Shown one piece after another: positions 18,033-27,513 of a DNA stretch of 64,000 bases (position 1 is its first letter; the number at the start of each line of letters is the position of its first letter). Origin of the DNA: Mycobacterium sp. SMC-4 (lineage in GTDB: Bacteria > Actinomycetota > Actinomycetes > Mycobacteriales > Mycobacteriaceae); the NCBI RefSeq assembly GCF_025263265.1, contig NZ_CP079869.1:682001-746000 (forward strand). Direction: 5' to 3'. The position numbers were made by a program, and so were the translations under genes. The notes under the pieces are model-generated. The model searched no databases and was not told the DNA's origin. It worked only from the letters and a program-made list of their open reading frames with translations.

Positions 18033-19817
18033 TCAGCGTTCGTGGACGACCGTTTCGGCGCGTCGTTGCCGGTCCACCCGGTCCCGAGCGGCCTTGCCGT
18101 CGGCGTCGGTCTGCAACGCGTGATAGATCTTGTCGGCCTTGGCCTCGGGCATCAGCGGTGGCAGCAGCGGGGTGGCCGCGTCGACCACCGCCTCGATGAC
18201 CACCGGATGGGTGGCCTGGAACGCCCGCTGCCACGCCACACTCGCCTGGGCGGACTCGGTGACCCGGATGCCGCCCAGGCCCAGCAGCTCGGCGTAATCG
18301 GCGTAGGGGAACGACGGAACATCCTGGGAGGCGGGGAATCGCGGGTCGCCTTCCATCTCGCGCTGCTCCCAGGACACCTCGGACAGGTCGGCGTTGTGCA
18401 ACACCAGTACCACGAAGCGGGGGTCCGCCCACTGTCGCCAGCGTTGGGCAATGGTGATCAGCTCCAGCAGTCCCGACATCTGCATCGCACCGTCGCCGAC
18501 GAGCGCGACGACGGGCCGGTCCGGGGTGTCGAGCTTGGCGGCGATGCCGTACGGCAGCGCACAGCCCATCGAAGCCAGGTAGCCCGACACGTGCGCGGGC
18601 ACCCCGGGCGGCAGCCGCAGATGCCGGGCGTACCAGTAGGTGGCGGATCCGACGTCGACGGCCACCCGGGCATCGGCAGGCAGGTATTCGGAGAGTTCGT
18701 GCACGACGAACTCCGGGTTGGCGTTGACCGTCTGCTCGCGGCAGCGTTGTTCGGCCAGCGCCAGCCAGGTCCCGGTCCAGTGGTGAATCTGCTGTTCCCA
18801 GCTGCGGTCCGTGCTGCGATCGAGCAGCGGTAACAGATCCGAAAGCGCCTGGCGCGCATCAGCACTGACCGCGACCTCGATGGGGTATTTGGCGCCGAGC
18901 ACCCGCGGCTCGATGTCGATCTGGACGGCCCGAGCCTGCCCGGGGGCGGGGTAGAACTCCGTCCACGGGTCGTTGCTACCGACGATGAGCAGGGTGTCGC
19001 AGTTGGCCATCAGTTCCGCGCTGGCGGTGGTGCCCAGGTGGCCCATCACCCCGGTGTGCCAGGGCAGGGATTCGTCGAGGACCGGTTTGCCCAGCAGCGA
19101 GGTGGTCACGCCGGCGCCGACGATGTCGACCAGGGTGGTGATCTCGTCGGCGGCGCCGGCCGCGCCCCGACCCACCAGTAGCGCCACCCTGCGCCCGGCG
19201 TTGAGGACGTCAGCGGCGGCGCGGATCTGTTCGGGGGGTGCGGTGATGGTCGGCCGGGCGGACTTCGGCGCCGAAGGCACCACCCCGTGGGTGTGGGCCC
19301 ACGCGTCGGGCATCTCGGCCTGTTGCACGTCGTGCGGGATGATCAGACAGGTCGGGGTGGACGTGGCGATTGCGGTGCGCATCGCGTTGTCCAGCGCGGT
19401 CAGTGCCTGCTCAGGGGCGAACACGGTCTGGACGTACTGCGCGCAGACGTCCTTGAACAACGCGTGCAGATCCACTTCCTGCAGGTAGCCGCTGCCCAGC
19501 GCGGTGCTGACCACCTGCCCGACGATCGCAACGACGGGGCGGCGGTCCAACTTGGCGTCGTAGAGGCCGGCCAGCAGATGGATCGCGCCGGGGCCCTGTG
19601 TGGCCAGGCACAACCCGACCTCCCCGCTGTACTTGGCGTGACCGCAGGCCATGAACGCGGCGAGTTCCTCGTGCCGAGTGGCCACGTACTCGGGCTCCTC
19701 GGCGCGTCGCAGCGCGCCCAGTATCGTGTTGATGCCGTCGCCGGCGTATCCGAATATCCTTGTCGCGCCCCACTGTTGGAGACGTCGCACCAGGGCGTCG
19801 GCAACCAGTTCTGTCAT
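18033..19817 (-). CDS. ThDP-dependent pyruvate oxidase/acetolactate-synthase-like enzyme
   Basis: This 594-aa protein shows the three-domain layout of the POX/AHAS family. The N-terminal PYR domain contains the catalytic glutamate in TRHEELAAFMACGHAKYSG (~47-65). A central Rossmann-like domain follows at ~190-330. The C-terminal PP domain has VGDGAMQMSG and LHNADLSEV, the GDG-N magnesium/ThDP motif. It probably decarboxylates a 2-oxo acid such as pyruvate, and whether it binds FAD cannot be decided. It starts at ATG 19817. It is preceded, 17 bases upstream, by a short stub of an alcohol dehydrogenase and followed by terC. Confidence 0.88.
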   Translation of the reverse strand: MTELVADALVRRLQQWGATRIFGYAGDGINTILGALRRAEEPEYVATRHEELAAFMACGHAKYSGEVGLCLATQGPGAIHLLAGLYDAKLDRRPVVAIVGQVVSTALGSGYLQEVDLHALFKDVCAQYVQTVFAPEQALTALDNAMRTAIATSTPTCLIIPHDVQQAEMPDAWAHTHGVVPSAPKSARPTITAPPEQIRAAADVLNAGRRVALLVGRGAAGAADEITTLVDIVGAGVTTSLLGKPVLDESLPWHTGVMGHLGTTASAELMANCDTLLIVGSNDPWTEFYPAPGQARAVQIDIEPRVLGAKYPIEVAVSADARQALSDLLPLLDRSTDRSWEQQIHHWTGTWLALAEQRCREQTVNANPEFVVHELSEYLPADARVAVDVGSATYWYARHLRLPPGVPAHVSGYLASMGCALPYGIAAKLDTPDRPVVALVGDGAMQMSGLLELITIAQRWRQWADPRFVVLVLHNADLSEVSWEQREMEGDPRFPASQDVPSFPYADYAELLGLGGIRVTESAQASVAWQRAFQATHPVVIEAVVDAATPLLPPLMPEAKADKIYHALQTDADGKAARDRVDRQRRAETVVHER

Positions 19818-19834
19818 GATCGGTGATCTCTCGT

Positions 19835-20014
19835 TCAGGGCCGCAGCGCGAAGCGGATGCAGCCTTGTGACTTGTTCTTGAACATGTCGTAGGCCGCCAC
19901 CCCATCGTCGAGCGGCAGGCCGTGGGTGATCAGAATCGCGGTGTCGGTGACTATCTCGACCGGGTTCCTGACCTGTTCTCGGTCCGCTTCTCTGGCCGCG
20001 TCGACGTCGTTCAT
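19835..20014 (-). pseudogene. C-terminal stub of zinc alcohol/formaldehyde dehydrogenase
   Basis: The 59-codon minus-strand frame reads MNDVDAAREADREQVRNP, then LITHGLPLDDGVAAYDMF and KNKSQGCIRFALRP. The last ~30 residues match the C-terminus of medium-chain zinc dehydrogenases of the formaldehyde/alcohol type. The whole catalytic and NAD-binding part, about 330 residues, is missing. The frame has its own ATG and a good ribosome site (GAGGAG), so a short peptide could still be made. The most likely origin is an internal deletion. It lies 17 bases before the ThDP-enzyme gene, which probably once followed a complete dehydrogenase. Confidence 0.72.
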
Positions 20015-20106
20015 GGTGGCTCCTCGGGTGGGTCGAGGTGCGGCTACCCGCGGTCGGTGTGGCGAAACCCGTTTGACGCGGATGTCAGTTGGGGTACGTC
20101 GGCTGG

Positions 20107-21474
20107 GTGGAGCGGCTCAGTGGTCTGGATGCGGGACTTTTGTACAGCGAATCGTCGACGGTGCCGCTGCATGTGTGTTCGGTGCTGGAGCTCGACACCT
20201 CGACGGTGCCGGGCGGCTACAGCTTCGAGCGGTTCCGCGACGAGCTGGCACAACGGATTCCCGCGGTGCCGGAGTTCCGCACCAAGCTCGGCGACAGTGG
20301 GTTGAACCTGGACCATCCGGTGTGGGTGGAGGACAAGGAGTTCGACCTGTCGCGGCACCTGAGCCGCGTTGCGGTGCCGGCACCCGGGGGCCGCGAGGAA
20401 TTGGCGCAGTTGTGTGGGCACATCGCGTCGGTGCCGCTGGATCGCAGCAAGCCGTTGTGGGAGCTGTGGGTGATCGAGGGCACCGGTGCCGATCGGCTGG
20501 CAGTGATGGTCAAGGTGCACCACGCGGCGGTCGACGGGGTGTCGGCGGCCAATCTGCTCGAACAACTGCTCGACGCCGAACCCGACGCGCCGCCACCTGA
20601 TCCGGTCGACGGTCCGGGTGATGCGTCAGCGCTGCAGATCGCTGCGGACGGGTTCGTGCGGTTCGCGACCCGCCCGCTGCAGTTGGCCCGGGTGATCCCG
20701 GAGACGACCATGCTGATCGCCAAGACGGTCAACCGGGCGCTGACCGGAAAGGCGATGGCCGCGCCGTTCACGGCACCGATGACGCGTTTCAACGCGCAGC
20801 TGACCTCGGAGCGCTGCATCGCGATGGCCCAACTGGATCTCGACGATGTCAAGACGGTGAAGAACTGTTTTGAGGTCAAGGTCAACGACGTGGTGATGGC
20901 GTTGTGCGCCGGGGCGCTGCGCGGCTTCCTGGCCAAGCAGGACGAACTGCCGGACAAGCCGCTGATCGCGGTCGTCCCGGCGTCGGTGCACGGGCAGTCC
21001 GACCGGCCCGGGCGCAACCAGCTGTCGGGCATGTTCTGCAATCTGCACACCGACGTCGAGGATGCGCTGGAGCGGCTGCAGACCATCGCTGAGTCCAACA
21101 CGCGCGCCAAGGAGCACAGTGCGTCGTTGGGTCCGACGGTGCTGGTCGACCTGGCGCAGAGCATCTCCCGGACGGGTTACTCGTGGCTGTTGGGGCTGCT
21201 CTCACGCACCCCGCTGAGCAGCACCGCGATCCACAATGTGGTCATCTCCAACGTGGCCGGGCCCCCGATGACGCTGTACAGCTGCGGGGCGCAGGTCACC
21301 GCGCTGTATCCGTTGGGGCCGATCTTCCATGGCTCCGGGTTGAACATCACGGTGATGTCGCTGGATGACCAGCTCAACATCGGCATCATCTCGTGCCCGC
21401 AACTGGCCGGTGACCTGTGGGATCTGGCCGACCGATTCCAGACCGAGCTCGACAACTTGCTGCGCCGCTGCTGA
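20107..21474 (+). CDS. WS/DGAT wax-ester synthase / triacylglycerol acyltransferase
   Basis: This protein of about 455 aa opens with MERLSGLDAGLLYSES, the usual start of WS/DGAT proteins. That favours GTG 20107 over a TTG 18 bases upstream. The catalytic motif HHAAVDG (HHxxxDG) lies near residue 138. The conserved NVVISNVAGPP block (~377) and the final GLNITVMSLDDQLNIGIIS strands complete the fold. The reaction is transfer of an acyl chain from acyl-CoA to diacylglycerol or a fatty alcohol at the membrane-lipid droplet surface. Mycobacteria carry many paralogues, so the exact substrate is open. It is divergent from the dehydrogenase stub. Confidence 0.93.
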   Translation: MERLSGLDAGLLYSESSTVPLHVCSVLELDTSTVPGGYSFERFRDELAQRIPAVPEFRTKLGDSGLNLDHPVWVEDKEFDLSRHLSRVAVPAPGGREELAQLCGHIASVPLDRSKPLWELWVIEGTGADRLAVMVKVHHAAVDGVSAANLLEQLLDAEPDAPPPDPVDGPGDASALQIAADGFVRFATRPLQLARVIPETTMLIAKTVNRALTGKAMAAPFTAPMTRFNAQLTSERCIAMAQLDLDDVKTVKNCFEVKVNDVVMALCAGALRGFLAKQDELPDKPLIAVVPASVHGQSDRPGRNQLSGMFCNLHTDVEDALERLQTIAESNTRAKEHSASLGPTVLVDLAQSISRTGYSWLLGLLSRTPLSSTAIHNVVISNVAGPPMTLYSCGAQVTALYPLGPIFHGSGLNITVMSLDDQLNIGIISCPQLAGDLWDLADRFQTELDNLLRRC

Positions 21475-21546
21475 CGCGGGACGGTTAGGTGGCCGCGGGA
21501 TGCGGGAAACCTATCGCCCGGCATTCGGCAACGGAGAGGACGGGAT

Positions 21547-23031
21547 GTGAGCTCCCCGAAGGGTGGCGCTCGGCTCGGGACGCGGTTCGGGCCCTATGAG
21601 CTGCAGTCGCTGATCGGGGTCGGGGGCATGGGCGAGGTGTACCGCGCCTACGACACCGAGCGCGAGCGCATGGTGGCGATCAAGCTGTTGCGCCCGGAGA
21701 TGGCCGCGGATCCGAGCTTTCAGCAGCGGTTCCGCCGCGAGTCGCGGGTGGCGGCACGGTTGCAGGAGCCGCATGTCATCCCGGTGCACAACTTCGGCGA
21801 GATCGACGGTGTGCTCTATATCGACATGCGGTTGGTGGAGGGTGCCAGCCTCAAGGAGGTGCTGCGCCGCGATGGGCCGCTACCGCCGGCGCGGGCGGCC
21901 CTGATCATTCGCCAGGTGGCCGCAGCGCTCGACGACGCGCACGCCAACGGATTGGTGCACCGCGACATCAAGCCGGAGAATGTGCTGCTCACATCCGACG
22001 ACTTTGCGTACCTGGTCGACTTCGGCATCGCACACGGCGGTGGGGAGGCGTCGGTGACCTCGACCGGGTTGGTGGTCGGGTCCAGTGCCTACATGGCGCC
22101 GGAGCGGTTCAGCGGAGACCGGGGCGGCCCGGCCTCGGATGTGTACTCGCTGACCTGTCTGCTCTACGAGGCGTTGACCGGCCGGGCCCCGTACGACGCG
22201 GGCGATCTGCGGCAGGTGATGAGCGCGCACATGTTCGCACCGCCGCCCCGGCCGAGCATCATGCGTCGCGGCGTGCCGCGGGCGTTCGACGACGTGGTGG
22301 CCCGGGGGATGGCCAAGACCACGGGCGCGCGGTACCCGTCGGCCGGGGAGCTGGCGCGCGCGGCGTCGGCGGCGGTGTCGGGCCCGGTGGCGCCGGCTCC
22401 GGCTGCGATGTCCGACGAGGCGCCGACCTCGACGCGGCAGTTCTCCCGGGTGTACCCGAATCCGGCGGAGACGGGGTATGCGCCGTACCCGCCGGCCGCT
22501 GCTCGGCCTGCGCCGCCCGCTCGCCGGTTCGGGTCGGGACAGCTCGGCCTGATGGCCGCGACGGCTATATTGCTGGTTGCGGCACTGATCTTGGCGTTGG
22601 TGCTGGTGTTCGGTGGCGGGGGCACCGGGTCGGCGCCGCAGACCCGGCTGGCGCCTGCGCCCACCACATCGGCTCCGCCGTCGCCGACCACCGACGGAGA
22701 CGGGATCTCCGGGGTATCGGGCACCGATTCGCAAGGCTTCGTGGGCCATACGGCGCGCTGTGACTCCGAGAGCACGCCGGCAGCGGCGATCCGGACGTCG
22801 CTGTCGCTGGCGATCATCTGCGAAACCGATGACGGTGACTACTACTACCGCGGGGAGCGGTTGCGCGACGGAGCCAACATCAGGCTCGACGACGCGCGAC
22901 GATCGGGGGACGGGTTCGTCGCGGTGAATCCGGATGACGGGGCGCGCTATGATGTGCAGCCGTCGCAGTTGACGATTTCCAGCCGCGGGAGCGTGGATTC
23001 CGCGGAGCCGGCGCTCGAGTTCGGCCCCTGA
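21547..23031 (+). CDS. Receptor Ser/Thr protein kinase (PknB family)
   Basis: This 494-aa protein has a glycine loop GVGGMGEVY (~24-32), Lys46, HRDIKPEN (Asp140), DFG (Asp158) and APERFSG. A Pro/Ala-rich juxtamembrane stretch, one membrane helix (~334-356) and a ~130-residue extracellular domain with two cysteines follow. The outer domain (GISGVSGTDSQGFVG... CDSES... AIICETDDGDYYYRG) resembles the small extracellular domains of PknH/PknJ-type kinases only loosely. The start is GTG 21547, with GGAG about ten bases upstream. The kinase core is close to the one at 183-1946, so the two may be paralogues. Substrates are unknown. Confidence 0.92.
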   Translation: MSSPKGGARLGTRFGPYELQSLIGVGGMGEVYRAYDTERERMVAIKLLRPEMAADPSFQQRFRRESRVAARLQEPHVIPVHNFGEIDGVLYIDMRLVEGASLKEVLRRDGPLPPARAALIIRQVAAALDDAHANGLVHRDIKPENVLLTSDDFAYLVDFGIAHGGGEASVTSTGLVVGSSAYMAPERFSGDRGGPASDVYSLTCLLYEALTGRAPYDAGDLRQVMSAHMFAPPPRPSIMRRGVPRAFDDVVARGMAKTTGARYPSAGELARAASAAVSGPVAPAPAAMSDEAPTSTRQFSRVYPNPAETGYAPYPPAAARPAPPARRFGSGQLGLMAATAILLVAALILALVLVFGGGGTGSAPQTRLAPAPTTSAPPSPTTDGDGISGVSGTDSQGFVGHTARCDSESTPAAAIRTSLSLAIICETDDGDYYYRGERLRDGANIRLDDARRSGDGFVAVNPDDGARYDVQPSQLTISSRGSVDSAEPALEFGP

Positions 23032-23170
23032 GCGCGTTGAGACTGCGCTGACGGTGGGGTCCTCTCGCACTTTTCCGCCCTGACCGCAGTCTGAAGGGGG
23101 CCACGGATACCTAAGATGGCTCGCGAGAGCCGCGACCACACTCGTGCACAGTGACCAGAGGAGCCTGACG

Positions 23171-24316
23171 ATGGCGTTCGAGCGAATCGATGATCTTCTC
23201 CGCGGCGTGACCGCCGATGGTGCGTTGCATGGCGTCGCCGCGACCGTGGTCAGCCGCGACGGCGTGCTCTACCAGGGCGCAGCTGGAGATGCCAAGCCGG
23301 ACAGCATGTTCCGTAACGCGTCGATGACCAAGGCCGTTGCGACCACGGCGGCGCTGCAGCTCGTCGAGCAGGGCCGCATCGACCTGGACGCGCCGGTGGC
23401 GTCCCTGGTTCCCGAGTTCGGCGAGCTACAGGTGCTGGAACGCTTTGACGGTCGTGAGCCGGTGTTGCGGGCACCCAAGACGCAGGCGACGGTGCGGCAT
23501 CTGATGAACCACACCGCCGGCTGCGGCTACCACTTCCTCAACGAGAAACTGTTCGCCTACTGCACCGAGCAGGACTTCCCGCATCCGCTCTCGGGTATCA
23601 AGCAGAGCCTGAGCGCACCGCTGGTGCACGATCCCGGCACGGTCTGGGAGTACGGCGTGAGCACCGACTGGCTGGGTATGGTGGTCGAGGCCGTCAGCGG
23701 CCAGACGCTGGCCGATTACCTTGCTGAGCACATCTACGGCCCGCTGGGCATGACGAACTCGACCTTCGACCCGAGCGACGAGCAGCGGGCTCGCTTGTTG
23801 CCCATCCGTTTTCGGGCGCCGGACGGCAGCCTGGTGGCCACCGATATCGACCTGCCGGCCCAGTCCGAGTGGGACGCCGCCGGCCACGGGTCCTACGGCA
23901 CCATCGCCGACTACGGGCGTTTCGTGCGAGCCTGGCTCAACGGCGGAGAGCTCGACGGGGCGCGCATCCTCAAGGTGGAGACGGTGGAGCTGGCGCTGCG
24001 CGATCACCTCGACGGTGCGCCGTTGCCGAAGGGTATGGAGCCCACCATTCCCGAACTGGCCAAACCGGTCGAGCTGCTCGACGTGCCGCAGGGATGGGGC
24101 CTGGGTTTCCACCTGTACCTGGTGGACCTGCCCGGCATGCGCAGCGCCGGCTCGGCCGACTGGTCGGGGCTGTTCAACAGCTTCTTCTGGATCGACCGCA
24201 AGGCCGGGATCGGCGCAGTCATCGCCACACAGCTGCTGCCGTTCTTCGACGACAAGATGGTCGAGACCATCCTCACCTTCGAGGCGGCGGTCTACGCCGA
24301 ACTCGCCGCGTCCTGA
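23171..24316 (+). CDS. Beta-lactamase-fold serine hydrolase (esterase-like)
   Basis: This protein of about 381 aa belongs to the class C beta-lactamase/DD-peptidase-like esterases. The SxxK nucleophile is in NASMTKAVATT (~51-54). The second motif is a tyrosine in WEYGVSTDWLG, and HGSYGTIADYGRF stands where the third motif is expected. There is no signal peptide, so it should be cytoplasmic. Such proteins usually hydrolyse small esters rather than beta-lactams. ATG 23171 is chosen because of GAGGAGCC just upstream. Its 3' end overlaps the convergent esterase gene by 25 bases. Confidence 0.88.
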   Translation: MAFERIDDLLRGVTADGALHGVAATVVSRDGVLYQGAAGDAKPDSMFRNASMTKAVATTAALQLVEQGRIDLDAPVASLVPEFGELQVLERFDGREPVLRAPKTQATVRHLMNHTAGCGYHFLNEKLFAYCTEQDFPHPLSGIKQSLSAPLVHDPGTVWEYGVSTDWLGMVVEAVSGQTLADYLAEHIYGPLGMTNSTFDPSDEQRARLLPIRFRAPDGSLVATDIDLPAQSEWDAAGHGSYGTIADYGRFVRAWLNGGELDGARILKVETVELALRDHLDGAPLPKGMEPTIPELAKPVELLDVPQGWGLGFHLYLVDLPGMRSAGSADWSGLFNSFFWIDRKAGIGAVIATQLLPFFDDKMVETILTFEAAVYAELAAS

Positions 24317-25590
24317 GTACCGGCCTGAGCCGGGTGTCGGTTGGCGTAGATCTCGGCGAGGAACTGCTCGACGGCGACCGCGGCGTGTGCCGCGCGCGCC
24401 GAGCCCAGCATGTCGAACGCGTGCTGGGCATACGGCAGTTCGGCGTACACGACCGGCTGGGTGCTGGCGTCCTGCAGTTTGGCGACGAATGCCCGCGCCT
24501 GCTCGACGGGAACCAGCGAGTCGTTGCGGCCGTGCAGGACGAAGAATGGCGGAGCATCGGCGGCGACGTAATTGACCGGCGACGCGTCGGCATAGGCCGC
24601 CAAGCTCGTGGAGTGTGGTTGCTTGATGACCATCTGCTCGAGCAGCTCCGGCATTGACGGATGCATGGCGTCGTCGAAGCGGGTGAAGTCGTAGACGCCG
24701 TAGAACGGCACGGCGGCGTGTACCCGGGTGTCGACGTCTTCGAAGCCCGGTTGGTACCGCGGATCGTTGGGTGTCAGTGCGGTCAGCGACGACAGATGGC
24801 CGCCGGCCGAGCCGCCGGTGATCGCGATGAAGTCGGGGTCGCCGCCGTATTCGGCGATGTGCGTCTTGACCCATGCCAGCGCGCGCTTGACGTCGATGAT
24901 GTGGTCTGGCCACGTGTTGCGGGGGCTGTGCCGGTAGTTGACCGCCACGCAGATCCAGCCGAGCTCGGCGAGGTGGCTCATCAACGGATGCGCCTGTCCG
25001 CGCTTGTTCCCGGTGACCCAGGCGCCGCCCGGGATCTGGAACAGAACCGGCGCTTTCCCGGTCGGGTCGAGATCGGGACGCCGCCAGATGTCGAGATGAT
25101 TGGCGCTGCCGTAGTCGCCGTAGCTGATGTCACCGTCGTGGGTGTAGTCGCGGTAGATCCGCAGCATCCGCAGGGCGCCGGGGCTCTTGGCGGTGCCGGC
25201 GCCTGCGGCTCGGCGCCACAGGCCGGTCGAGTCCGTACGCCGATCGGCGCCCAGACCGCTGTCCAAGGCTTGCCGCAACGGAATCCCGGCCCGATGGCCC
25301 GCGCGATTGAAGTTCAGCAGACCCACCGCCGACATGGCGGCCACCACCCAGGCGATCGCGCGCACCGGACGGGTCAGCCGACGGGCGGTCAACGCCAGCC
25401 CGCCGAGCTGGCTGGCCAGTGTCTGCAGCGGGAACTCGCTCACCACCAGACCGAAGCCGAACGAAACAACCGACGGTTGTCCGCGCCGCACCAGCGGCCG
25501 GTAGCCGTTGAGCGTGGACGCCGCGGTCACCGCCGCGACCGTCAACGCCCCGACCTGGCGGGCGATGTGAATGACACGAGCTTTGCGCAT
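24292..25590 (-). CDS. Membrane-anchored carboxylesterase/lipase (HSL/LipQ-like)
   Basis: This 432-aa protein has two or three hydrophobic segments in its first ~140 residues, then an alpha/beta hydrolase domain. PGGAWVTGNKRG is an HGG-type oxyanion loop with Pro in place of His. GGSAGG carries the nucleophile at about residue 261, and HGRNDSLVP and QHAFDML give the acid and histidine region. This order resembles mycobacterial Lip proteins such as LipQ. It probably cleaves acyl esters at the inner membrane. ATG 25590 is chosen (MRKARVIHIARQVG); a longer frame upstream lacks a plausible start. Confidence 0.82.
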   Translation of the reverse strand: MRKARVIHIARQVGALTVAAVTAASTLNGYRPLVRRGQPSVVSFGFGLVVSEFPLQTLASQLGGLALTARRLTRPVRAIAWVVAAMSAVGLLNFNRAGHRAGIPLRQALDSGLGADRRTDSTGLWRRAAGAGTAKSPGALRMLRIYRDYTHDGDISYGDYGSANHLDIWRRPDLDPTGKAPVLFQIPGGAWVTGNKRGQAHPLMSHLAELGWICVAVNYRHSPRNTWPDHIIDVKRALAWVKTHIAEYGGDPDFIAITGGSAGGHLSSLTALTPNDPRYQPGFEDVDTRVHAAVPFYGVYDFTRFDDAMHPSMPELLEQMVIKQPHSTSLAAYADASPVNYVAADAPPFFVLHGRNDSLVPVEQARAFVAKLQDASTQPVVYAELPYAQHAFDMLGSARAAHAAVAVEQFLAEIYANRHPAQAGTQDAASSA

Positions 25591-25726
25591 CTGTTCACCA
25601 TAGGAGGCATGCCGTGGCCGGCTCGTGGCCAGGCAACGTCGGTCTCCAATCGCTAGGCTGGCGTCAGTGCTTGCCCGCCGACGTGTGTGAGAACAGCGCA
25701 AGCGATGAGTTGAGGATCGAAAAGGA

Positions 25727-27457
25727 ATGCGGGCCGACAGAGCGCAACCACAGGTCATTGCTGCGACCGCACCAGCCGAACCCCCGATGTCCCGGCGTCG
25801 ACGGCGGCTGCTGGCGCTCGTCGCGGCCCCGTTTGCGCTGCTGATCGGCGCCTACCTCGGTGACCTGCTGTACAGCAAAGACAGAGTGGTCCGGGGAGTG
25901 ACCGCTGCGGGCGTGCACATCGGCGGTCTGACGCTGCACGACGCCGAGCAACGGTTGCGCGCCGAGGTCATCCCGCGCGCAACCAGACCGATTCCCGTCA
26001 CCGCCGGCCCCGAGCACAGCTACATCGACCCGGTGTCGGCCGGTCTGTCCGTCGACTGGCGCGCCACCGTGGACCAGGCCGGGGCCCAGCCCCTGAACCC
26101 GTTCATCCGTATCGCGTCGTTGTTCACCTCGCGGGAGATCGGCGTCGTGTCCACCGCCGACGACGCGGCACTCACCGCGGCTCTCGAGCAACTGGGGGCC
26201 AACGTCGCCCAGGATCCGGTCGAGGGCACCGTGCGCTTCCAGGGCCGCGAACCCGTCGCGATCCTTCCGGAGGCCGGCCGCCGGCTCGACATCGACGCTG
26301 CCGGCGATCTCCTCAAGCGCGACTGGGCCGCCGGCGCCACCGTGGATCTGCCCGTCGTGGATTTGCCCACCCGGACAACGGCGTCCGACGTCGACGCCGC
26401 CATCGACGACATCGCCGCGCCGGCAGTCTCTGCACCGCTGGTCATCACCGGCGACGACGACACCCGGGCGACCATCGACGAGGACGTCATCGCCGCAGCA
26501 CTGACGTTCGACATCGAAGACGGCGACATCGTGGCGACCGTCGACGAGACCGCTATCGCCGACGTGGCCGGACCCCAGCTCGCCGAGTCCGAGACTCCTC
26601 GGCGCGACGCGACCATCGACTTCGCGGTGTCCCCGCCGGTGAAAGTGCCGTCACAGGACGGCCGTCGCATCGACTACGACCAGACCCTCGCCGACCTGAT
26701 GGACGTGCTGACCGACACCACCGACCGCGAGCTGGTGGCCGTCTATGTGGACGAACCCGCGACGTTCACCACCGCCGATATCGAGGAGCTCGGTCCCGTT
26801 GAGGTGATCGGCGAGTTCCAGACGTCCGGCTTCGCCGGTGACTCCGGCGTGAACATCAGACGCGCCGCGGGCGCCATCGACGGCATCGTCGTCGCTCCCG
26901 GGGAGACGTTCAGCCTCAACGACGCCACCAACCCGCGTACCGCCGCCAACGGCTACGTCGAGGCCGGGATCATCCTGAACGGCCGACCGGACAGCGGCGT
27001 CGGGGGAGGCGTATCCCAGGTGGCGACCACGCTGTTCAACGCCGCGTACTTCGCGGGCATGGAGCTCGTCGAGCATCAGGAACACAGCTACTACATCAGC
27101 CGCTATCCGGCGGGCCGAGAGGCCACCGTGTACGGCGAGGCGATCGACGTCAAGTTCCGCAATGACGGACCGACCCCGGTGCAGATCCAGACCATCTGGA
27201 CATCATCGTCGATCACCGTGCAAGTGGTCGGGATCAAACGCTACGAGGTGACGTCGTCGCAGAGTCCTCGGTCGGCGCCGACGAGCCCGAGGACGATCAC
27301 CATCCCGGACGGGGAGTCGTGCAGCGCCAGCAGCGGCGCACCGGGATTCACCATCACCGACACCCGCACTCTGCGCGACATCGTCACCGGCGATACTCGC
27401 CGCGAGTCGCACACCGTGCGTTACGACCCGATTCCCACGGTGGTGTGCGGAGGCTGA
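25727..27457 (+). CDS. VanW-family envelope protein
   Basis: This 576-aa protein has an N-terminal membrane anchor (~30-50) and then two peptidoglycan-binding-4-like repeats (~100-330). The VanW domain (~355-500) is marked by TSGFAGDSGVNIRRAAGAID, APGETFSLND, GVGGGVSQVATTLFNAAYFA and HSYYISRYPAGREATV. A G5-like tail follows. Such proteins sit on the outer face of the membrane and are thought to act on or bind the cell wall; the mechanism is unknown. ATG 25727 has AAAGGA only one base away, which is too close, so ATG 25787 (MSRRRRRLL) may be the real start. Confidence 0.88.
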   Translation: MRADRAQPQVIAATAPAEPPMSRRRRRLLALVAAPFALLIGAYLGDLLYSKDRVVRGVTAAGVHIGGLTLHDAEQRLRAEVIPRATRPIPVTAGPEHSYIDPVSAGLSVDWRATVDQAGAQPLNPFIRIASLFTSREIGVVSTADDAALTAALEQLGANVAQDPVEGTVRFQGREPVAILPEAGRRLDIDAAGDLLKRDWAAGATVDLPVVDLPTRTTASDVDAAIDDIAAPAVSAPLVITGDDDTRATIDEDVIAAALTFDIEDGDIVATVDETAIADVAGPQLAESETPRRDATIDFAVSPPVKVPSQDGRRIDYDQTLADLMDVLTDTTDRELVAVYVDEPATFTTADIEELGPVEVIGEFQTSGFAGDSGVNIRRAAGAIDGIVVAPGETFSLNDATNPRTAANGYVEAGIILNGRPDSGVGGGVSQVATTLFNAAYFAGMELVEHQEHSYYISRYPAGREATVYGEAIDVKFRNDGPTPVQIQTIWTSSSITVQVVGIKRYEVTSSQSPRSAPTSPRTITIPDGESCSASSGAPGFTITDTRTLRDIVTGDTRRESHTVRYDPIPTVVCGG

Positions 27458-27513
27458 CGGCAATTTCGCGTATTTCGCGAGTGTGCAGCCGATGACAGGA
27501 CTAAAGAAGAGCT

